In this document: piece by piece, positions 57,485-64,000 of the stretch
How positions within the stretch are numbered: the first letter of the stretch is position 1
Layout: every line of letters begins with the position of its first letter
Origin: Fusarium oxysporum f. sp. lycopersici 4287
Taxonomy: Eukaryota; Ascomycota; Sordariomycetes; Hypocreales; Nectriaceae
Direction of reading: 5' to 3'
DNA: 64,000 nucleotides
Assembly (NCBI RefSeq): GCF_000149955.1
Contig: NC_030990.1
Coordinates: 2,028,502 to 2,092,501 of the forward strand
Translations under genes and position numbers: made by a program
Notes under the pieces: generated by a model
Databases searched by the model: none
What the model saw: the letters and a program-made list of their open reading frames with translations, nothing else
What the model was told of the DNA's origin: nothing

Positions 57485-59124
57485 GGTCGTTGATAAGCTT
57501 GGAGTTGATGAAGGAAGACGATGCTTGGTAGTGGGCTACGCTGTCGATATGGCTTTTGCTGAAGAGTAATGACACGTAGCAGGAGTTGATGCGATAGGTG
57601 TACAACAGACTGCTGCTAATATAGTAGTAGAAAAGAGACGATCCCGGTGACAAAAGAAAAAAGATGAGGGGTGGGAGCGACGAAAAAATAGAAGTCTTGT
57701 GGTTGCAGACTGAATCGCAAAAGTCAAGAAAGGAAGCGGGCGGTGTTGGTGACGTTTTTGGCGGGGTGGGTTCTTAGTAGGTACTGGTCCAGGTCAAATG
57801 GAACTGTTAGAGGCCCCTAAACTTGGGGGGGAGGGGGGGCTTCAGGTACCTGGTTAGAAGGCTTGTCCATGCTCACACAGCCCAGGTACCCTACATTATT
57901 TCACGCTTCTTGGCTCGAACGGCCTGAGATCGATTGCAGCGTGCATCGGCGGCTCTGGATTGGTGGGGTGAGAGGTTTTGATAAACGTTGGGATGAACTT
58001 TGCTCGGGTGTCCTAAGCTAAGGTCCTCAGTATTCAATCTGCAATATTCCAGAGGCAGGTAGATATCTTATCTACCTTACGGAGATGATATGCACAATGG
58101 CTCTGTGAATCTCGCAACACTGCATCGACCTTGACAAGATTTGTGCAACTTCACAATGAACATCTGCACAATGATCGACGCATGGATGCTACTCAACCAC
58201 TTCGACTGATGCGATTCCTATCGGTGGTCGTACACAACTTGGTCAAGCCAATCATCAGCGCACATGGCATTGTCCCCGAATTCTAATACTATCCATTCGT
58301 CCATTTTCCCTTTGATATTTCGGTAAAAGGCAACAAAAATTTCTACTAAACCCAAAGTCGCATTTCAAGGGCTCGATTCTTGTCAAACAGTATTAGCACG
58401 GGGTCTTGTTCAGCTGTACCAGTGGTGTCAGCTTGCCCAGCCAACTGGACTACTCGTGAACATATCATATTACTATGGATGCTGGAAACGGTTGCCGTAG
58501 TTGTGTGAACTTGTGTCTCCCGTGACTAGAGGTACCAAGGCAGTTCAACACCACATGCTTTCGATGCTGGTGATGGCACCAATCGTCTCTTCACTCCTGA
58601 TCCCCAGCCAAAGCTTATCATTTGTTCTTGACACACCGAGGCAGGATGAAACTCGCTAAATGAACACTCTTTATTAGATATAACACTCCCAGTAACAGAG
58701 TTCATATCACACGTACAAACTAGCGTACCATATAATAGTCAGAAGATAATTCATCCAGGAAACGGTGGATAGATCTGCTTAAACAGAACCTCATTTGTAA
58801 TTATGTTGTTATATGTATATGCAACAAGTATTCCGTAGTGATAAATAACAAGTCCAGATCAGTGTGCAAAACTCCTGGCGCAAGCCTTTTGCAATTCTAA
58901 CAAATGCAGGTGAGCCACCTCGTCCGTTTTCATGCCACGTCCAAGCATTCAATATCCATCCCTCGAGCGCCATGCATATCAGATACGGCTGTTTAAAAAA
59001 GAGCCAGGTGTACAGTGCTGTTTTTGGATTTGGCCAAGCACTGCTGCTGTATCGCTAATAAGAGTATCATGGAAATCATAACTGAAAAGAAAAAAAATAT
59101 ATATATATCAATCGGCAACTTGGT
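57485..59124. other. Intergenic: oxysterol-binding protein promoter and 3' side of the 363-aa gene
   Basis: 1.64 kb without a gene. Several AGGTACCT/TAGGTA elements lie at 57776-57895, and a perfect 9-bp-arm palindrome lies near 58063. The part at 58.65-59.1 kb is AT-rich, consistent with 3' UTR. Confidence 0.55.
58063..58083. repeat. Perfect 9-bp-arm inverted repeat with 3-nt loop
   Basis: AGGTAGATA faces TATCTACCT around TCT. It belongs to the TAGGTA-core palindromes scattered in this window. Position is approximate by one or two bases. Confidence 0.7.
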
Positions 59125-60286
59125 TTATTGCTGCTGCTGGTCGTTGCCCCAATTTTCGTTGAGAAAATAGTCCCAAGCGGGCTCTTGGTCGCCGAAGGTT
59201 TTGGTGGGTGTGCCGGGATCGAAGCGATCCCATGGTAGCGTTTCCGATAGCTCAGGATAACTCTCGCCAGCGACGCCGAGGCCAGTGTCTTCCTCCTTAA
59301 TATACTTGGAATCGCCGCTGTAAGGATAAGATTGAGGAACCCCCCAGTTGTGAGGTTCAGGATAAAGGGCAGAGCTGAAAGTGTCGTTCATGCCCCCACC
59401 CATCAACAGCTTGGCCTCAGGCGGTAGCTCTGCTGTGAAAACTGAGCTGTCTGAATTATATTCCATGATAGGAGGCGGCTGTACGTTTGCAAAAGATGAT
59501 GTGCAACGAGGTTGGGGCGTCTCCGGATGGGACCCTGAACCTGGTGTGAGAGCTGATGGCGACATGGCTGTATCGTTTCTTGACTCTGAAATAGGGCCTG
59601 ACATGGAAAGGCTTCGATCGCCATGGCTGTTGTTACACTGTTGGCCATAGTTGATAGGCTGGAAGTTTGGCTCAAAATGCTGCTCCATGGGGGTCGAGAT
59701 GGTGTTGTTTTGTGTGTGAAGTGCCGAGTAGCCTGGTGCGGAGTATCTGTGGGAAAGAGATTGGGCTTGTTGCTCAGCCCGAGGGAACATTCTCGCAAAT
59801 TCCATATTGATTTCGTTATTGCGCCAGTCGCTCTCAGTGGCCGAGATCATTTGTGACATGGCCACACGGTTAATGAGATATGCGTCCACTCTAGCATTGA
59901 AGGCGGGATTGTCCGTTTGCATGTTCTGCTTGAGAATCCGGTATGATCGAGGGAATTCATCATCCTCTTCCTCGTACATCTCCTCCTTCATAACAATCTC
60001 CTCAGTGATTCGGAAGGCCTTGCCAGTTCGTTTCTTGTGGATCTCGCTGGCCATCCTGGCCGACTGAACACGGGCTTCGAGGCTTCGATCTGCTCGCCTT
60101 GAGGCTGCAATATACGCTCGCTCTTGGTTTTCTTCATGGGATCGCTCAGTCTGGACATACATGTTAGCGATATTGTCCCTGTACGTATATTGCAAAGGGT
60201 TCAGGTACAAGTGTTTTTACCTTTCGGGTTGGGGCAGGCTTGATTGGGCCGGCCATGTTCGCGGCATCAAGAGATCTTTTGGGCAT
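59125..60286 (-). CDS. Unrecognised protein with conserved-looking basic N-terminus
   Basis: Two exons on the minus strand: 60286-60221 (22 codons) and 60150-59125. The 70-nt intron has donor GTAAAA, branch GCTAAC and acceptor TCCAG. The product is 363 aa. I cannot name the family. Residues 1-110 are well structured: a short basic leader (MPKRSLDAANMAGPIKPAPT), then a charged helical block with ERAYIAASRRADRSLEARVQ and KKRTGKAFRITEEIV and an acidic patch. Residues 110-150 (NARVDAYLINRVAMSQMI) are helical. The remaining 200 are low complexity, Ser/Pro/Asn-rich with acidic and aromatic clusters and end in QQQQ, resembling an activation domain. The architecture suggests a nuclear regulator, but no DNA-binding fold is visible. 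Without splicing, the frame opens at 60210 inside the intron. Confidence 0.8.
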
Positions 60287-63200
60287 ATTGACGCTAGGCA
60301 ATTGACTTTGGCAATTGTTTGACAAGTGACCAACGATTTCAGAGCGGTGGAACGCCGATAGGCTGACAGCTTTGATTGTTGAATGCTGTTACAAACCTAG
60401 ATCAAGATGCTCTCAAACCAATATCGTCGAATGGAGAACGCAACGCAGTTGGCATATGTGAATGGGAGATGCAGAAGTATTCTCAAGGTGACTTGAAGGA
60501 TAAATGTATGTTCTGAGAGTCGGCGCCTAACAGGTATTCTTATGAATGCTTTATGTTTGGTGATTTAACTTGAGCTGAATGCTTTAGAGTTTGAGTTTCT
60601 TAACGAAAGCCACACCTGTTCGAGGGCGAGAAGTTTAGGTTGATGGAAATATCAAGTCATATCAAGAAAGTCCCGAGAGGGGGCCGGGCGACGCTCTTGT
60701 ATTATACACAAACAGGGTAAAAAAAATGGAAGCTAACCCCATGGACAGCGACAAGGACACGCGGGTTGCAGACGCGGGAAGGACTTGGAGCTCGATCCGA
60801 AGGCGATCCCACGACTATGATCGAGCGTAGTTATGACGATCGATCTCGATCAAGAGCTCTATGTTAGCGCTAAGCACGAGGGACAAGTACCGTCCCATAT
60901 CGACCTAGCCCCGCCCCCTACGGTAGCTTTACCTTATTATCCCCCATCAGGTTCCGCATATCCATGGATGGATTTGTGCCCCCGGCACTCCTCCGGTCCT
61001 CATCACTTAGTGGCTGGTCCTGTGTGAGGTTGCCATCTCCATTCGGTCCCCGCTCTTATTGTGAGAACCGCCAACCACGGCCGCCGGAGTTGAGAATTCA
61101 CCACTGCACCCGAGTACAAGGAGGAATCCATGTCTCCAAGTTAGTAGGTAGTTCAGAGGCAGCTCTCGTCTGAACCAACGATCAAGTCATCTCCATCGTT
61201 TCAAAAACCTAGAGACACCCAGGAACTCCTAGATCACTCTCCATAAGATCCACGAATAGGACATGCGGGTTGAGAAAACAGCATAGCCCCAATCTTTCCA
61301 AAGACATGGACAGTATATACAGCCGAAACCCTGCTCTTTTGTTCTGTGCCGTGCATGAGGATTGTAGTACATACAGAGCGACGCCTCTGTAACCTCCATG
61401 CTAAGGAGCGCCGAATCCCTCCCAGCCAGTTCGGCAATTACTCGACATGTTGCAAATTTGGGTCGTTGGGGACACCCAGCGTCACAAAGGCCACTCTACG
61501 CCTGTCCCAGCGGCCTCTGCTCTAGAAAGGTTAACCAGTCTGTTCGATCGCAATCTCTACGTATGGACTTCTGTTCATCGCATCGGCAAAGTATCTTGTC
61601 CGAAAGGACCCCGGAAACCCACCAAAAGAACCCTTGGACTGTGAACCTTGCCATTTTATCATGCCATTCTGCTAAGCCTCCTCTCATGCTACCTACTGTG
61701 CGGTATTGTATTAACTTATTGGCCTGGATTGGTTGTCTCACTCAATGGACAGGCCTGGCCTCACGCACTTCCACTGCCTAAATGAATCCTTCCACGATGC
61801 GTCGTAGCGAAGAGTAGTAGCGTCGCAACTGTGCTGTGCTGGTGCTGCACTGTACAATGCTAATGCTAATGCTTTGGTCTTGCCGGCGAGACGGTGAAGT
61901 CTGTTTCCATTCGATGGACAAGAGTCCTATCATTTCTGCAGCCCATCGATAGCGTGACGCGTGGGCTAGGTAGGTCGATCGTTTCAAGACTAGGCGATCC
62001 GTTGTCAAGACATTTTCCTCATGAACCCATGTTTCGACCGTCTCAGAGATCGCGATCCAAAGGTAATAAGACTCAACTAACAAAACAAACATTCTTTTGT
62101 TTCATTTAAACTGATTACTTATGCCGATGAGACTTGAAACCTACGGAGCATGTCTTCCGTGCAATCGGCGCCATCAGATGCAAGATGGGATGCTGTCAGT
62201 TGGGCACCGGATTTGTCTCCCGTTCCTTGTTTTCCATTCCCCTTCTCTCTCCTCATGGTTCTCCATTGGGCCACCCTAGCTGATTCTGTTGTTCTTGTAC
62301 ACAGCCGTGGCAGTTCCCTCTTCAAAGAAACCCCAGCATCCAAACCCATACTAGGCTATCTGCATGCCTTCTTCCATGTCAAGATTGCCTGGCCATTTTA
62401 CTACGGTCTCCTCCTATAGTGCCACGGCACGGTGCAGCAGAATGGGGGAAGACGTGCCATGCTTAGCCGTTGGCAAAGTCAGAGCCAATTATCAATTTAA
62501 TAAGCACCTACCTATTCAACTCACCACAGTACCTGAACATCGGCTTAACCAGGCGTTGAACGTAATTGACTGATAAGCCAAGGCCTGTACTGTACCTGGC
62601 AGTTGGTAGCCAGAATTACGATCCCTCTACGCTCTTATCACATCAGAGCATCGTTGGGCGCTTGTTAGCTGCGATGGGAAGAGTCTCGAGGCTGAAGCAT
62701 CGACAGGGGTGAGCATCGCAGCACAATCGGAGCTCGTCCTTTCAAGGCCAAATTGGTGATCCAGACGGGCGGGTCCCTCCACAGGGAATCGAGCGGCTGC
62801 TGCACCAGGGCAGGGCCGCCAAGGCACATGGATAAAGAAAAGAAAAGGAAAAAGAAAAGGAAAAAGAAATAGAGAACGGAGCTGGCGGGGAGCCAAAGAT
62901 CTGATTGACAGACAAGAACGGTGGATACCGCATCTCACGACGCGAATGATAACTAATCCCCAGCGAGTCAGATTCAGAGTGTCAGACGAAGCAAAGAGAG
63001 AATGTGCGATACTCATCGCCCATGACGATTTTTCGAGCTCAGATCTTGGATCCTTTATTAGCGCCCGAGAAGTCTCGGATGGCCGTGAATTCGATTTGTA
63101 TCGTTTAGGTGCCAATGTCTGACATTGGCTCATTCTTGATCAATTTTTGTGTCAGCCAAACGAACGTAGTTACATGTTAGTAACAAACGCAGACCCTTAG

Positions 63201-64000
63201 TCGTTCACCATCATTAGAGACATGAGCTGAGCTGAGAGCTTGACCTTTCGCTGAACTTTGTCAACATCCACACCACTCTGAACCAAATCTTTCAAACTAT
63301 ATTGTCACTGAGCTAGGATCTCACCAGTGGAGACGGGAGATGGCTTTACAGAGGTCAAAGTTCGCTTCTTTATCCGAAAGTGGAGAGCTTTCTCAACCGC
63401 CCACCGCAACCATAATAAACGCCCTTGTTGGATGTTTCGCAACCAACTACACACCATGGCTTATCGAACCTCCAGCTTAATCGACCCAGCATTTTTCGAT
63501 CTCCATGAAATTCTGGAAACACAATGATCAGATACCATTCTTATTTAATTCCTTTGTTTGGACTGACTCGATTGGCAATGGTCGGATCGAACAAAGACTA
63601 TACATAGCGAGCAAAGCCCTCAACCCGGAACATCACTTGCCCACTATCCGTACCTAGTCAGCATTGAGGAGGTTGAGAAACCTGATCGAATGTGATATCT
63701 ACAGTATCCATAGTGACATATCTATCAGCCCAGAAACTGTGGGCAGCAATGCCTGTCTTGAAACAGCATGAGCTCTCAGGTCAATGTGCGTGCTCTGGTT
63801 GCAACCTCAATAGGTATTTCTACCCCAACTTGTTCTGTGATGGAATGTGCTGTCGGACTTTTCGGACCGGACCATCATCTCCGGCCTCGATTCCCCTTGG
63901 TCCACTACGAAGCGGTACCCAAAGCTACAAGTGTGTACTAACAATTTCTTGAGTTCCCCTGGCCGAACACATGTCCCAGGAATCTTCAGCGCTAGTCCCT
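60287..64000. other. Gene-free right end of the window
   Basis: 3.7 kb. The first 0.5 kb is the promoter/leader of the 363-aa gene. The longest frame (62627-63133, -) is a by-product of a purine-rich A/G tract at about 62835-62870. Short AATGCT and TAGGTA repeats occur at 61.86 and 61.97 kb. No supportable gene, though an exon of a gene beyond the right edge cannot be excluded. Confidence 0.5.

Noticed and set aside
62627..63133. 168-codon minus-strand frame
   Set aside because: Part of it is a phenylalanine/leucine run from an A/G tract; no protein features.
1..64000. Search for tRNA, 5S rRNA, CRISPR arrays, LTR or DNA transposons, secondary-metabolite clusters
   Set aside because: By eye no B-box with matching A-box, no 5S core, no regular spaced repeats and no transposase, integrase, PKS or NRPS motifs. 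A covariance-model search was not possible, so small RNAs may be missed.

Overview
The window is nuclear DNA of a filamentous ascomycete, most likely a Sordariomycete of the order Hypocreales and plausibly Fusarium. The genes have a few short introns (mostly 49-60 nt) with GTAAGT-like donors, CTAAC-like branch sites and CAG/TAG acceptors. They are unclustered housekeeping genes with separate promoters, and one encodes the conidiation regulator FlbC. The genus is inferred from protein style; it was not searched. Fifteen protein-coding genes can be supported, and exon structures were worked out by hand for all that are spliced. No rRNA, convincing tRNA, CRISPR array or intact transposon was seen. 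An 893-base run of N (6821-7713) shows a draft assembly.

Layout. 0.1-3.9 kb: RAX2, a polarity-site membrane protein (+). 3.9-14.4 kb: a gene-free stretch containing the N gap. 14.4-15.6 kb: flbC, a two-zinc-finger conidiation regulator (+), whose start codon overlaps the stop of a 19-codon upstream ORF. 15.6-24.0 kb: a second gene-free stretch. 24.0-38.1 kb: a compact block with SF3B1 (-), OGG1 (-), U2AF2 (+), RPS13 (+), SDC1 (-) and FAN1 (+). 38.1-46.2 kb: mostly empty except for an unrecognised 242-residue protein (-). 46.2-60.3 kb: an Ariadne-type RBR ubiquitin ligase with a one-base frameshift (+), EXO1 (-), TMA16 (+), MAM33 (+), an oxysterol-binding protein (-) and an unrecognised 363-residue protein (-). 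60.3-64.0 kb: nothing supportable.

Functional themes. Two factors of early spliceosome assembly lie 2.6 kb apart: SF3B1 (branch-site recognition, U2 snRNP) and the U2AF large subunit (polypyrimidine tract). Both carry the tryptophan motifs through which such proteins dock onto UHM domains. Three DNA-repair nucleases or glycosylases are also present: OGG1 (8-oxoguanine), FAN1 (crosslink repair) and EXO1 (mismatch repair and resection). OGG1/U2AF2 and SDC1/FAN1 are divergent pairs with short shared promoters of 634 and 296 bp. This is probably ordinary fungal gene packing rather than a dedicated system.

The items most worth checking are the flbC uORF/start overlap inside a roughly 19 kb regulatory desert, the frameshift and the possible ACG-initiated N-terminal extension of the Ariadne ligase, and a 40-bp hairpin-forming inverted repeat upstream of RPS13. 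I did not find a clearly new biological system.
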